Below, piece by piece: positions 32,004 through 43,531 of a DNA stretch of 64,000 nt (position 1 is its first letter; every line of letters begins with the position of its first letter). The stretch covers positions 1,243,657-1,307,656 of the forward strand of contig NW_017962915.1 of NCBI RefSeq assembly GCF_001661345.1, in the 5' to 3' direction. Source of the DNA: Ascoidea rubescens DSM 1968. Its lineage: Eukaryota > Ascomycota > Saccharomycetes > Ascoideales > Ascoideaceae. Both the position numbers and the translations under genes were made by a program. The notes under the pieces are model-generated. The model did not search any database. It saw only the letters and a list, made by a program, of their open reading frames with translations, and was not told the DNA's origin.

Positions 32004-33309
32004 CTACTTGTTTCCAGTTTTGCTTTCACTACTGCTTGGTGAAGTGTTCACCAACTGAGTTTGGCTGCTTTTGTTCAAGTATCCCTTAATGGTCGAACTA
32101 GAGCTAGAGCTCAGCCCAGTTGAAACTGACGATTTGCTGTGCTGACTGGAATCGCTATGGTTCTCATCGTTCAACAAACTTTGCTGCGACCGGCTTTTAG
32201 CTCTCCTGGACTTTCGGTTTTTCTTGCTTCTGCTACTTTCGCTGCTGCTGCCCAGGTTTCTGTTTCGGTGGTGATGGTGGTGATGGTGCTTATGGTACTT
32301 TAAGCTGTGCTGGTACTCATCGCCGTACTCAGTTTCACTCAAATCTTCAATAATAGTTTTATTAATACCCTTGACATTAACAATACTCTCAATATATCCA
32401 CCGGTAACAAATGATTGCGACAGCTCGTTATCCTCATTGAAATTAGCATTCAAACTATTCATCAATTTAGAGATATCCAATGTATCATTGTTGTTATTGT
32501 AGTTGTTTTCATTATAAGCACTACTATTATGGTTATCCTTATTATCACTGTTATCGTTATTATAGTTAATGGCTTTAATTAATAAAGGCGTTTTTTCATT
32601 ATGAATCTCCCTATTTTGGTCAGTACCGTTGATGAGAATCTTTGTATCTTTGTTTTGGTTTTGATTTTTATTTTTATTTTTATTTTCATTTTCATTTTCA
32701 TTTTCATTTTCATTTTTCTTGGAATTATTTGAGAATAGTTTTTTCGACTTATCAACTGCATCTTGCTCACTAAAATGAATACCGCCATAGTCTTTATTAG
32801 AAAGATTATGAGTATCATTAATTTTTTTCAATTCTTCTGGGGATTTAATCTCTGCTTGAATGCTATTTTTGTTGTTACTTTTGTTATTAATATTATTGTT
32901 GTTATTTTGAATGATACTATCAACAGAAAGATTTTGATTTCGGTTTTTGTTAGAAGTGTTTAAAGCGCTGTTTAATTTGGCTAGTGCCAGGTTATTGAGG
33001 AGCTGTTTTTGATTTTTAATTGAAATGAATTTCTTGCTAGTTTGTAGTGGATTGCTAGCCAAATTGCTTGGTTTAATTATTGGTGATTTCAAATGAATAT
33101 TAGCGTTAGTGTTAGTGTTAGAGCTGGGGTTAACGCTGGGGTTATTTACATTGTTAATGTCGCTGATATTGATAGTGATAATACTATCTTTATTATCTTT
33201 AATGCTAGATTTGTTGTGATCAATATGATCATTTAGAATTGAAATTAAATCTTTCAAGTCTTTAGTTTCGATATTATCAATATTTTCATTATCATTGTTT
33301 TCAAGATTT

Positions 33310-33349
<40 letters not shown>

Positions 33350-34778
33350 TACTATTACTATTACTATTACTATTACTATTACTATTATGAATGCTGTTGA
33401 TGCTATTAGAATCTGCATCATTATCAGCTTTTAATAGTAACAAATTTTTATCGAAATTGAATCTGCCTTCGTCAAAGGAGTTTCTTGTTGAGGTTGTGTA
33501 TAGTGAATGGTAGTACTGAGTTAGATGGCGTCTTGATAAGGGACCGGGCTGTGCTCTTTTGATGGCTTTGTGAATATCGATAAAGACGTCGCTTTCATCA
33601 ACGATTTCCTCACCAATTAGTTCTTCAATGACGTCTTCGAGTGTTAATATACCAATGGCACCAGTGGTTTCACCGGGACTTTCACTAACGACAACCATGT
33701 GGGACTTTCCCTCTTGAAAGTAGTTTAAGATCTTGAGACAGGAAGTGCCAGGAGGCGTTTCAGGTAGAGTGGCCAATGGAAAGGCAGAGACAGGGAGAGC
33801 ATCCTCTGGATCGTAGGATATGAGCACACGAACTAGGAGCATTCCAATGAAGTTGGATGGTTCGTTTGGGAGATAGATGGGGATTCTGGAAAAGCCTTTG
33901 TTGAAGATTTCCTCAACGGTTTTCTGGTCTAGAATTTGATCAGCAGGAACGGTGTAGACGTTTTCGATGGGGGTCATGATTGATTCAACAGGTTTTTCCT
34001 TTAGATCTAGAACTGAGGAGATTATGGTAACTTCGTCGTCATTGAGTCGTTCAACACCCATGGTTCGATGCAAAGTGACGAGAGATTTCAAGCCAGCTTT
34101 CTTGTAAATAACACCATGGTCTTCACCGAGAACTCTGTCGAGAAGGAGAGCAGTTGGGTAGGCTATTGGGTAGAGAAGGTACATTAGACCCAAGACAAAT
34201 GGAGTAAAAGCAGCACCGATTTGAAGACCATATCTGACGCAAACCGACTGTGGGATGACTTCACCAAAGATAACAATCAAGACAGTGGAGCTGATGACAG
34301 CAGCTAAACCACCACCGAGACATCTGTCGAGAACAACAGGTAGGGTTTCATTTGTAATGACATTTGAGAGAAGCAAGGTCACTAAAACCCAGTGCTTGCC
34401 CTTTCCGATGAGGTTAAGGACTCTGGTAGCGTTTTTCCTTTCAGAGATATCACCGGATTCTGAGATGACCTTGAGGTAGACCTCATCCTGGCCCATGAGG
34501 GCTAAGGTTAGACCAGCAAAGATACCACCTAGAAAGACGAGAAAAATGGAGATCATAGCATTTGTGTAGAATCTTTCGGGGACAACTGTGACTGTTTCCT
34601 GTTCAAGAAACTCATTGTAATGTAGATCATTGTTTTTATTTGTAAGCTCATGGATAATTGCAATGGGTAGGGCAGTTGTAAGTTTCGGTATGATTGAAAT
34701 TAAGATTGATAATCTTGATAAGTTCGAGTTAATATTAATTGATTTTGAAGATAAGGAAGAGCATTTTTTGATTGTCAT
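32004..34778 (-). CDS. MAM3: CNNM/DUF21-CBS membrane protein Mam3
   Basis: A 924-residue protein. A hydrophobic leader (about residues 25-42) precedes the CNNM (DUF21) membrane domain, residues ~70-220, with [40 protein letters not shown] and the hallmark [15 protein letters not shown] (171-185). A CBS pair follows (about 265-400): [18 protein letters not shown] and [20 protein letters not shown]. This is the order of S. cerevisiae Mam3 (706 aa), a vacuolar-membrane protein affecting Mg2+, Mn2+ and Zn2+ handling and mitochondrial morphology. The C-terminal half is low-complexity: Asn runs (about 470-490), a His run near 850 and poly-Ser. A rare CTG codon sits inside the Ser run (32112-32114). 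The start is the first in-frame ATG. Confidence 0.94.
33310..33390 (+). repeat. ATT/ACT trinucleotide tract in MAM3
   Basis: Tandem ATT triplets followed by alternating TATTAC hexamers encode an Asn run then Ser-Asn repeats on the minus strand. Confidence 0.9.
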
Positions 34779-36093
34779 TATTTGAAAATGGGGTTAATGT
34801 TAGGTATTAATTATTACTATTATTATTATTTTTTATATTTCTTTTTTTTTTTAAATTTTATTTTTTGATAGAATTATACAAACAAAGAGAAAACCAAGAA
34901 AAAACAAGAACGAAAGAGAGGAAAAAAATATAGGCAGACAAAAAAAGTAGTGAGCAAAGTTGGATAGATGAGTATAGCAAGGGAACAGAAACCGGGAGGA
35001 AAAACCAAGGCTATTTATACTAGGAGAAATGCGTTGTGTTAGAAGACGTAATTTGGTAAAGAGAGAGAGAGAAGCGAGTGAGGAAAGTGAAGAAAGTTTG
35101 GGGTGAACAGAATAATGTTGGGGCCTAAGTGACAGCGAGTTAGTAGAAAGAACGATTGAAGAGTGGACTCAAATGAATGATAGATATTCTGGAGAGGATT
35201 AGTGTGGAAATAATCAGACTAACACAGCAATTAGAAGGTAAAACGTCCAAGATAAGTGTCTTTGATGGAAAAAGGCAAAAAAGCAAACAAGTCGAAATAA
35301 AAGGTGGATGATTGGGGGCAATTTGGAGGTGAGGTGGGTTGTATTGTGAGAGATTGACGAGAAGAAGGAGTGGATTGAAACAGGTCTGAAATTGCAGTTG
35401 TAGTGAGTGCGAAAAGTTGTCTTTGCTTGATGGAGACAGTGATGGTGATCAGTGCGTTGTGAGAGCGTCTTCACTGATTGTGTCACTTTTGAGTGCTCCC
35501 AGTCATAGATCGCTGATGCATGCAGAACACACAGCACGAGCTTTCTTTTTCCACAGGAAGCAGAAGCCTTTGCTGCTGTTTCTCCTTCTGCTGCTTTTTC
35601 TGCTGCTTCTGCTGCTGCTTCTGCTGCTGCTTCTTCTTCCTCAGGGCCCAGCCAAGACCGAAATGGCGTCCCAACCCAAAGAGCCCCTGTCGCAGCGGGC
35701 AGTGAACCTATAAAACACCGGCAGGCGCGTCCTCTGCTGCTGCAGTTCCCCCTGCGCTTGCAACACGGTCTTCCCGATGCTCGGCCCGGCTGCGAGGACG
35801 CAGAACGGAATAGCCACAGGCCAATCAGAGCAGCGCAGCAGCAAGAGAGAAGCCGGCTGAAGGAAGTGGAGGGCGAATGAACGCCAGCAGTAGAAGCAGT
35901 AGAAGCAGCACAGGAACTGGCCAGCGAATGGGAGGCGGCTCAGGGCCCAGCAATGCGCGTTGCAAGTGCACAACAAAGAGCATATGTCGGTGTGGGATAC
36001 AGAGTGGGATATATGTAGAAGGCGAGATGAGATGAGATGAGATAGGGCACGATAAGATAAGACATACAACAAAATATATACTGAACAGACCAT
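34779..36093. promoter_or_regulatory. MAM3 upstream region with GC island
   Basis: 1.3 kb without a supported gene: A/T-rich leader next to MAM3, purine-rich middle, CTGCTG(CTT) triplet repeats (about 35568-35640), and a GC-rich island (about 35540-35960; 60% G+C over 35701-35760) with a CCAATCAG box at 35821. GAGAT pentamer repeats lie near 36024-36042. ORFs on both strands are not convincing. Confidence 0.5.
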
Positions 36094-37211
36094 CTACCAT
36101 CCATGGTCAAACAACATGCTCACAGACTCACCGTTGTGGATTCTTCGAATGGCCTCAGCAAAGATCCTGCTCACATCCAACACCTCGCACAGATCAGGCC
36201 CTAGTCTTTTCCAGTGGTCTTCTTGGGGAACACTATTCGTGACAATGATTTTATCAATCGCCGACTTCTTGATTCTGTTGATAGCATCTCCCGAAAAAAT
36301 CCCATGGGTCACAATAGCTATAACGTATTTCGCACCTTGATCCTTCAACAACTTGGATGCTCTCGTGATAGTGTATGACGTATCCACCAAGTCATCTAGT
36401 ATTATGCAAACCTTGTCCTTAACATCACCCACTAACATTGTGGTGGCCACTAAAACTGGTTGACTTTGGGTCAATTGATTATTCATGTTGTTGGAAAATG
36501 TATAAGAATTGAGTAAGGGAGTACTTGGGGGAATTCTAGGCGACTGAGAGATCCCACCGATTCCATTCATCAATGGTGTACTGCTGGCTGAGATTTGGGC
36601 ATTATTGCTCATATTAATATTACTACCTCCGCTATTAATTCCGCTGATAGCATTATTAATACTATTAATATTACCACTATTAATACTATTATTATTATTA
36701 TTACCAGCGCTATTGTTATTAACATTAGCATTAGAATTAGAATTAGAATTAGAACCAGCATTGGCATTGGCACTGGCATTGGCATTACTATTAACACTGA
36801 TATTAACTAAAGTTCTTCTTTCTTTATGAATCAATGCAAAATTCATTCCCAACGCATCGGCAATTGCTGTAGTTCTCTTTGCTCCACCAGCATCAGGAGA
36901 AATCAAAACACAGTCTTGATAATTTGGAATAGTAGAAATAATATATTTAGACAACAATGGCTTGGAATACAAATTATCGACAGGCACATCGAAAAACCCT
37001 TGGAATTGAGGATCGTGTAAATCCATGGTTATAATGTGATCTGCTCCTGCGACTGTCAACAAATCCGCTATCAACGTCCCTGCTTGTGCAACCCATTCTT
37101 TATACCCTGTATTGTTTTCTTTATATGATAACGTTGATGAAAAAATTGAGCTGGGATTGGTTGGAAGAACCATGGTTTTATTATTATAACTATTAAAATA
37201 TCCTCCAACAC

Positions 37212-37247
<36 letters not shown>

Positions 37248-37875
37248 TACCATTATTATTATTATTATTATTACCGTTACTATTACTATTACTAGTCTTG
37301 AATGAAGTCAATGCGGGGGCTCCTAAATGGAAAATAGGTGGTGATGGCAACTCATTCACATTCCCATTGGATAAAAACTTCAAGTTCTTGTTTTCAATTG
37401 AGGGCTCTCTAAGCATTGAATAGTTATTTGAGCTCAACGAACTTGAAAATTCATTGCCCATTCCAATTATCCCAAATCTAGAACTGCTAAATGGTCGAGG
37501 TGTTCCAGGCACACTCTCAAACGTATATTCACTCTTGGGCTTTGAAGTTAATGGAGCTCCTGTCTTGGTATATGGCACATCTGGCTGTCTGGAGTAGGGA
37601 AACAATGGCAAAACTGCCGTAACTCTCTTTGCACTAGCCGTTTTACACGCACTTATCATGATCAACAACTCAATGAAATTATCATTAACATGTCCACTCC
37701 CACTTTGAACAATATACACATCCTTCTCGCGCACAGAATCCTTTATTGTAACTGATGTTTCGCCATTTTTAAATTTATTTAATTCAACTTTTCCGGGCGT
37801 TAATGATAAATTTGCACAAATCTTGTCCACTAATAAAGGATGAGATGAGCCAGAAAACACAATAAGATCTCTCAT
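36094..37875 (-). CDS. PRS5: Ribose-phosphate pyrophosphokinase subunit Prs5
   Basis: A 593-residue PRPP synthetase subunit. The N-terminal half reads VFSGSSHPLLVDKICANLSL, KFKNGETSVTIKDSVREKDV and YIVQSGSGHVNDNFIELLIM, close to S. cerevisiae Prs5. Two non-homologous inserts, both Ser/Asn-rich, split the fold at about residues 110-255 and 350-475, the same positions as in yeast Prs5 (496 aa). Core motifs kept: GADHIITMDLHDPQFQGFFD, SPDAGGAKRTTAIADALGM and the PRPP loop CIILDDLVDTSYTI (about 487-500). The end IRRIHNGESVSMLFDHGW is diagnostic of Prs5 over Prs1. PRPP feeds nucleotide, His and Trp synthesis; yeast Prs5 works in hetero-oligomers with other Prs subunits and affects wall integrity. 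Upstream CACGTG at 38063-38068. Confidence 0.95.
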
Positions 37876-38298
37876 TTGTCTTCCTTGGTTCTAATATATC
37901 TTGTCCTCTTGCTATTGAAAGTTACTGCAAGCAGCAAATATATCTTTTCAACTAATCTGACACAATCAACTTCAAGTAGTTATTTCAATAAAGATCTCAA
38001 TAACTTATTAACAAACCTTAAGTAAGATATTCAGAAAAAAAAAAAAAATTACCATCCCGCCACACGTGCCCGGTTTCACCTCGAGTGAAACAATGCTCAA
38101 CGATCATTGGCTAGTTCAAAAACGCAGCAAAACAACGATTCAGAGAGTTGAAACATGTAAAAAAACCCATTTTCGTTTACTTGAATGCAAAGATTAAAGC
38201 TATTTACACTCAACTATATAACATTTCTTTAGTATAAAGAACAAACAAAAAACGAGTATCAGTCTCATATAGCATATCAAATCATAAAAACACGATAA
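37876..38298. promoter_or_regulatory. PRS5 upstream region
   Basis: Holds an A-tract (about 38035-38048) and CACGTG at 38063-38068, about 190 bp before the PRS5 start on the other strand. Purine and adenine genes in yeasts often carry Bas1/Pho2 or Cbf1 sites; only the E-box was identified. No gene seen. Confidence 0.45.
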
Positions 38299-38372
38299 GA
38301 CTTCGTGGCCAAGCTGGTTAAGGCGTGAGACTGTTAATCTCAAGATCGAGAGTTCGATCCTCTCCGAGGTCG
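38299..38372 (+). tRNA. tRNA-Asn (anticodon GTT), 74 nt, no intron
   Basis: Base-for-base identical to the minus-strand copy at 17929-18002, with the same GTT anticodon and paired acceptor. A T5 run (38379-38383) follows as Pol III terminator. Flanks of the two copies differ, so this is not a recent large duplication. Confidence 0.97.
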
Positions 38373-39427
38373 TGTATCTTTTTGTCGACAAAGCTCTGCA
38401 AAATAGCACATTCTTGTTATATTTTTTTGTATATTCTCCCTTGGTATTGTTTGATCTCGACTCTACAGGCCTTTGTTGTGTCCTACGTTGCGGCTGAGGA
38501 CTCTGCTGTTTGGGCTCCATCTTGTGATTTCTGGTGGTCTAGAGCTGTTTTGTATTTACCATTCGGTTGCTCTTCAGTCTATGATGCTGAACTCTACTCT
38601 AGACTCTGCTCTTGAGTCACTGCTGTGAGTCTGCTCTTGTGAGTTCTTTTAAGAGCCTGATTCCACGCTCCATCCCTGCTTTTCTTCCACTCGCAGTCCT
38701 TGGACAAAAAAAACGAAATGTATTGTCTAGCAATTTCGATTCGACTATTCTCTTTCTGTCAAACCGGTATTTACTCTTTGCCGTTTTGGGAAAAGTACAA
38801 ACAACGAATCTTTTCCCTGCTGGTTTTTTTTCGTTTTTTTTTCACAAATCTCATATCTCTCTCTATTTTCATAAATTTTAATCTAATTTATGCCAATTTA
38901 TACCAATTTATACTCTTTTGCTCACCTTTTCTTCAAGGTTATACACTAATACCCTTTTGTTCAAATCTTATTTGACTGCAAAGTGCCTAAGGGAAATTTA
39001 AAGAATTCTACTGAAACCTAAACAACTGTAAAAAAGATCCATATCAATCTAATGAATTCAATCATTTGAAATGAACTATTACTACTTATAACATACTAAA
39101 ATACCAGGTTACTGAATTACTGAATTACTGAATTACTAAAATACTAAAATACTAAAGTACTAAAATACTAAAAAACTAAAACACTAAATTACTACTAGGA
39201 ATCATTTCAATTTAATATTTAAAGATCGTTATTGTTTTTCCTTAGTTTTTTTTTTGTTTCATTTTTTTCATCGATAATCAAAATCTTTTATCAATTATTG
39301 TTCAAAGGAATTGGTATTAAATATCCTTTATTTTCCTTTATTTATATCTTCAGCCTCATCATCATTATCATTATCACTGTTATAATCATTATCACCACCA
39401 TCACCACTTTCATATCGTAATTCAATA
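38373..39427. other. Region between tRNA-Asn and the Cdc14-like gene
   Basis: The first third (38440-38700) is less AT-rich, with imperfect repeats of CTCTGCTCTTGAGTC type around 38590-38645. A nine-base TACTAAAA/TACTGAAT-type repeat occupies 39108-39195. The last 200 bp are T-rich leader DNA. Short Phe-rich ORFs here are not supported. Confidence 0.45.
39108..39195 (+). repeat. Degenerate 8-9 bp TACTRAAW tandem repeat
   Basis: About ten units alternating TACTGAAT and TACTAAAA, 230-320 bp upstream of the Cdc14-like ATG. The units resemble yeast branch-site cores but no donor/acceptor pair accompanies them. Confidence 0.8.
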
Positions 39428-40396
39428 ATGTCTAGCTACGATCTAAAAGACTACCTTAATGATGCTTTAGAGAGATTATACTCCCCTGAACCTTCCTCAA
39501 TTCATGATGGTTTGCAAAGATTAGATGCTTTATTAGGCCAACTATGTCTTGCAAAATCTTCATCTTCACCTACATCTGCTTCATCATCCTCTTCGTCATC
39601 TTTGTCTTCCACCTTAAACTCAACTACAAAAATACACTCCAATTCAACATACAATACAAATAATAAAAGTAATATAAGTAACATGTTGAATAATCAATCA
39701 CATAAACTATGGAGAGTCCCCACTATCGACGACCCAATTTTTGGTAAATTTATCAAGCTACAAGACACTTTTGAATATAACGTCGCTTCTGCTATAATAT
39801 CCTGTTTATTCAGAATGAACTTGAATAACAATCTTATATCAATGAAAAACGACTATCCTCAAGAATTTATAATTTTGGCTCATAAAGTCCTTCAAGGTGT
39901 ACTATTATTACACCCTAATTCAAGAAACTTGTTTAATCGAGAGTGCAATATGAAACTATTACTATCATATCTAAATTATTCCCCTAAAAATAAATATCAA
40001 CCTTTAGTTATAACAACTGCTATTCAAACTCTAGTATGCTCTTTAGTTCGAAGTATTAAGAATTTAAGAAATTTTGAAAAATTCGATGGTATTAAAATTA
40101 TCTGCAATTTGTTTGTCAAAAAATCAACCAATAAAGAAATCAAAGTCAAAATATTAGAATTCTTGTTTTTTTACCTAATTCCCGAAACTTCCTTTAATAT
40201 AGAAAAATCTTTTGAAATGAATTTAAATGAAAGCTATATCCTCAACCAGTCAAAAGTCCTCTACAAAGATGGTCTAATTAGAAGAACAATGGAAGAAAAA
40301 GCTGGAATATTAAAACAATATATAAGAAATGTCGATGCGATAGTTCATGAATTGATATCAAGTAAACCTTTTGGAAATATGGAAATTGAATGGTAA
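39428..40396 (+). CDS. Cdc14-type septation initiation network (SIN) component
   Basis: A 322-residue helical protein starting MSSYDLKDYLNDALERLYSP. It matches the fungal Cdc14/SIN family, named after S. pombe cdc14, the partner of Sid1 kinase and unrelated to the Cdc14 phosphatase. Supporting blocks: IHDGLQRLDALLGQLCLAK, FIKLQDTFEYNVASAIISCL, VLQGVLLLHPNSRNLFNREC and the C-terminal RRTMEEKAGILKQYIRNVDA. A Ser/Thr/Asn-rich insert sits at about 46-90. The S. pombe protein has about 240 residues. In fission yeast it is needed for septum formation through Sid1; the role in this yeast is inferred. No catalytic motif is expected. Confidence 0.78.
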   Translation: MSSYDLKDYLNDALERLYSPEPSSIHDGLQRLDALLGQLCLAKSSSSPTSASSSSSSSLSSTLNSTTKIHSNSTYNTNNKSNISNMLNNQSHKLWRVPTIDDPIFGKFIKLQDTFEYNVASAIISCLFRMNLNNNLISMKNDYPQEFIILAHKVLQGVLLLHPNSRNLFNRECNMKLLLSYLNYSPKNKYQPLVITTAIQTLVCSLVRSIKNLRNFEKFDGIKIICNLFVKKSTNKEIKVKILEFLFFYLIPETSFNIEKSFEMNLNESYILNQSKVLYKDGLIRRTMEEKAGILKQYIRNVDAIVHELISSKPFGNMEIEW

Positions 40397-42205
40397 TTCA
40401 ATATTAATTCATCGCAAGTTTAGTATTAAATAATAGCTATTCTTGTTCATTCTTATTTATTCTTATTTATTCTTTTTCATTCTTTCACTATCATTTCTAT
40501 CTTTATTTTTCAGTTTTTCTTATATTTTAACCTATATATCTATTTTTTTTTTTTTTTTTAATTTTGGTTTGTTTTTTCTTTTTTTTCTTTTGGATTTGAT
40601 TTGTTTGTTGGTTAAACTGCTTTATTTGTTTACTTTGTTTTTTATTTTCGTTTTCGTTTTTGTTTTCGTTTTATTGTTTTTTATTTTATTTCAATTCTTT
40701 TTGTTCATCCTTCTCTGCATTTTTATCATTCATTTTTATCATACTTTTTTATTAATTATTATTAATAAACATTTCATTTTGCAAATTTCTATCTTTACTT
40801 GAAAACAAAAAAAAAAAATATTTTTTATTTTCTTATTTTTTCACTTATATATACATTGAAAATTAATAAAACTCACTATTCCGAAAAGTCCAAATACAAT
40901 TGGTTTGATTTTTATTTTCTTTATAAAAGTAGCATGACTTTCAACCAGTTTACGATTTTCCTGATTTTTAATTAAACTTATTTATATTAGTTAAAGTTGA
41001 TTGATTCATTTATTATCAATGATTGTTCATTATTCAATCAAGAATTTGTTGATGAGGTCTCAGTGCTGAATATCCAGCGTGGTGGATCAATGCATAAAGT
41101 GCATATAGACGAATTTTACGTCATGACGCATTATTGTGCATTTATCCCGCAGTTACTTTTTATCTTTGAATTAGAACAATTGGGACAAATTTATATTGTT
41201 CTGCTCTGACATCCATTATATACTGATGCAATGGCCTTGGATAGGTTGTGGGCTTGCCAAACCTGGAGAATCAGGTTGTCCTTATTCCCTTTTTCCTGAG
41301 GACGTTTTTTCAGGTCTTTTACCTGGAACATCGCAGGATCAAATGAACTTCTATTCGATTCACTGTACTATCCTACTGCCAGCGTCCTTTGCCATTGACC
41401 AATTGATGGTTTTCTGTATAAATTCGTTTTCTAGCCATGTTTTCCAACTTATTGTGCTCAGTTTTGACGGGAAATCCTCATAATAAGCCGCCAGTACGAC
41501 TAGTGAGGTCGTTGGCTGGATATTCCACCTTCAAATGAGCCATTTTATGTCGTTCACCATATTCCACTCACAACAGTTCCCTATTGTCATATTTGTCCTG
41601 CTCTGTTCCCATTGGCCTGATTCCAGCTCATGTCCCCTAATTGATGCTAAAACACACTCAGATTACCACAATAACCTCTTCTAACAGGCGACACCCAGCA
41701 GCACGCTCTTTTGCTCGACAATTCTGGCTCATTTACCTGTTATGGTGGGGCGAATTTGGGGTCTTTTCTTTCGTTCGGACTAGCTTGGATTCTGGTTCTG
41801 AAGGTAATAGCCATTATCACACTATCACTTCAATCTGTTTGAAACACACTCCCCAATAACCCATTCACAAATTAGCACACTATTTGCAAAATCATGATCA
41901 CATTCGTCTTCTCAAACTAGTTTATCCATTCTAATATCAGCCTGTAATATACTGTTCATATAACTCACTGTTTTCTGATGAACTGTTCTGTTCCCATTTA
42001 CTTGTTTCTACAAAATACATGGAAAACAAAAAGATTTAAAAAAGAATTCCTTTATCAATTACCTGTATTTATTCATTTAAAATTTTGCTTTTCTTCTTCT
42101 CTGCCTTTTTTTTTAATTTAATTAATACTATCACTTTTTTTTCCCCTTCCTTTTTGTCTTCTCCACTTAATAATATCACTTTTACCTTTTCAATTTGTAT
42201 CCACA
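40397..42205. other. 1.8 kb region upstream of LSC1
   Basis: Begins with very T-rich 3' flank (40397-40830). The segment 41040-41860 is less AT-rich, with a perfect palindrome CGTCATGACG (41119-41128) and several open stretches in three frames that resemble no protein I know. T-rich leader DNA precedes LSC1. It could hold old coding remnants, an RNA gene or an extended promoter. Confidence 0.45.
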
Positions 42206-43195
42206 ATGTTCAAACAATCATTTACAAAGGCTTCAAAGTCAATTAGACAGTTCTCTACAACCAGTACAGTGAAATCTTACGCTGACACTATTCCAAATTT
42301 AAAAATCAATAAAGATACTAAAGTAATCTTCCAAGGCTTTACAGGAAAACAAGCAACTTTCCACGCTAAACAAGCTTTAGAATATGGCACTCAAATAGTC
42401 GGTGGAACTAATCCAAAAAAAGCTGGTCAAACACATTTGGACAAACCTGTTTTTGCAACTGTAAGAGAAGCCAAAGAAGCCACTGGATGCAATGCTAGTG
42501 GAATCTTTGTTCCTCCATCAATCGCAGCAAAGGCTGTTGAAGAAGCAATTGAGGCCGAATTGGATTTGGCTGTTTGTATTTCAGAGGGAATTCCACAACA
42601 CGATATGTTAAGAATCTCTCAAATCTTGAAAACCCAATCAAAAACAAGATTGGTTGGTCCAAATTGCCCAGGTATTATAGCCTCTGAACAATGCAAAATC
42701 GGTATCATGCCATCTTCAATCCACAAAAGAGGTAAAGTTGGTATTATTTCAAAATCTGGTACTTTAACCTATGAAGCTGTTGATCAAACCACAAAAGTTG
42801 GTTTAGGTCAAACGTTGGTCATTGGAATGGGTGGTGATCCATTCCCAGGTACTAACTTCATCGATGCCTTGACTTTATTCCTCAATGACCCAGAGACTGA
42901 GGGTATTATTTTAATCGGTGAAATCGGTGGTACTGCTGAGGAAGACGCTTCCGAATTCTTGAAACAATACAATTTAACTAGAAAAGTTCCCAAGCCAGTT
43001 GTTTCCTTCATCGCTGGTGTTTCTGCTCCTCCAGGTAGAAGAATGGGCCATGCTGGTGCAATTGTTGCTGGTGGTAAAGGTGATGCTAAATCAAAGATTG
43101 CTGCTTTGAAGAGTGCTGGTGTCGTTGTTGAACCATCTCCTGCTGGTTTGGGTATCGCTTTGTTGAAAGAATTCAAAAGTAAAGGATTATTGTAG
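42206..43195 (+). CDS. LSC1: Succinyl-CoA ligase alpha subunit, mitochondrial
   Basis: A 329-residue protein with a basic, Ser-rich mitochondrial presequence ([20 protein letters not shown]). The CoA-binding fold follows ([20 protein letters not shown], then [17 protein letters not shown]), then [22 protein letters not shown] and [19 protein letters not shown]. The active-site segment [18 protein letters not shown] has the phosphorylated His at residue 282. With the beta subunit (LSC2) it makes succinate, CoA and ATP or GTP in the TCA cycle. Length and motifs match S. cerevisiae Lsc1 (329 aa). No CTG codon is used, consistent with avoidance in a highly expressed gene. Confidence 0.98.
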   Translation: MFKQSFTKASKSIRQFSTTSTVKSYADTIPNLKINKDTKVIFQGFTGKQATFHAKQALEYGTQIVGGTNPKKAGQTHLDKPVFATVREAKEATGCNASGIFVPPSIAAKAVEEAIEAELDLAVCISEGIPQHDMLRISQILKTQSKTRLVGPNCPGIIASEQCKIGIMPSSIHKRGKVGIISKSGTLTYEAVDQTTKVGLGQTLVIGMGGDPFPGTNFIDALTLFLNDPETEGIILIGEIGGTAEEDASEFLKQYNLTRKVPKPVVSFIAGVSAPPGRRMGHAGAIVAGGKGDAKSKIAALKSAGVVVEPSPAGLGIALLKEFKSKGLL

Positions 43196-43531
43196 AATTT
43201 TTCATTACTTTAACGAGAATCTATAACGTCATTATATACATTTTTCCCACCATTTTTATTATTTATATAGTTTTCTAAACATCTTCTGCTAAAAACAAAA
43301 ATTCAATTAATCTTTAAAATAGTCCAATCAACCTGTATCAATTTTTTAGTCTCACAATGCAAAAAAAAACAAAAAAAGTAAACAAACAAACAAACAAAAA
43401 AAAAAATGAATAAATGAATAAATGAAAAGAATAAACAAATAAATAAATAAAACATACGCAAATATCTTTCAAACCATTTAGAATAAGAAAAATTCAAATT
43501 AACAAAGTCATTTTAAAATGATTAGTTCAAT
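43196..43531. other. Convergent 3' flanks of LSC1 and IMP2
   Basis: AT-rich spacer with AAAC and AAATG-type short repeats near 43378-43450. No gene seen. Confidence 0.6.

Noticed and set aside
39108-39195. Intron branch sites upstream of the Cdc14-like gene
   Set aside because: TACTAA words belong to a tandem repeat, and no donor with an upstream exon was found.
40443-40802. 119-codon Phe/Leu/Ile-rich ORF
   Set aside because: It is T-rich 3' flanking DNA; the apparent membrane protein is a composition artefact.
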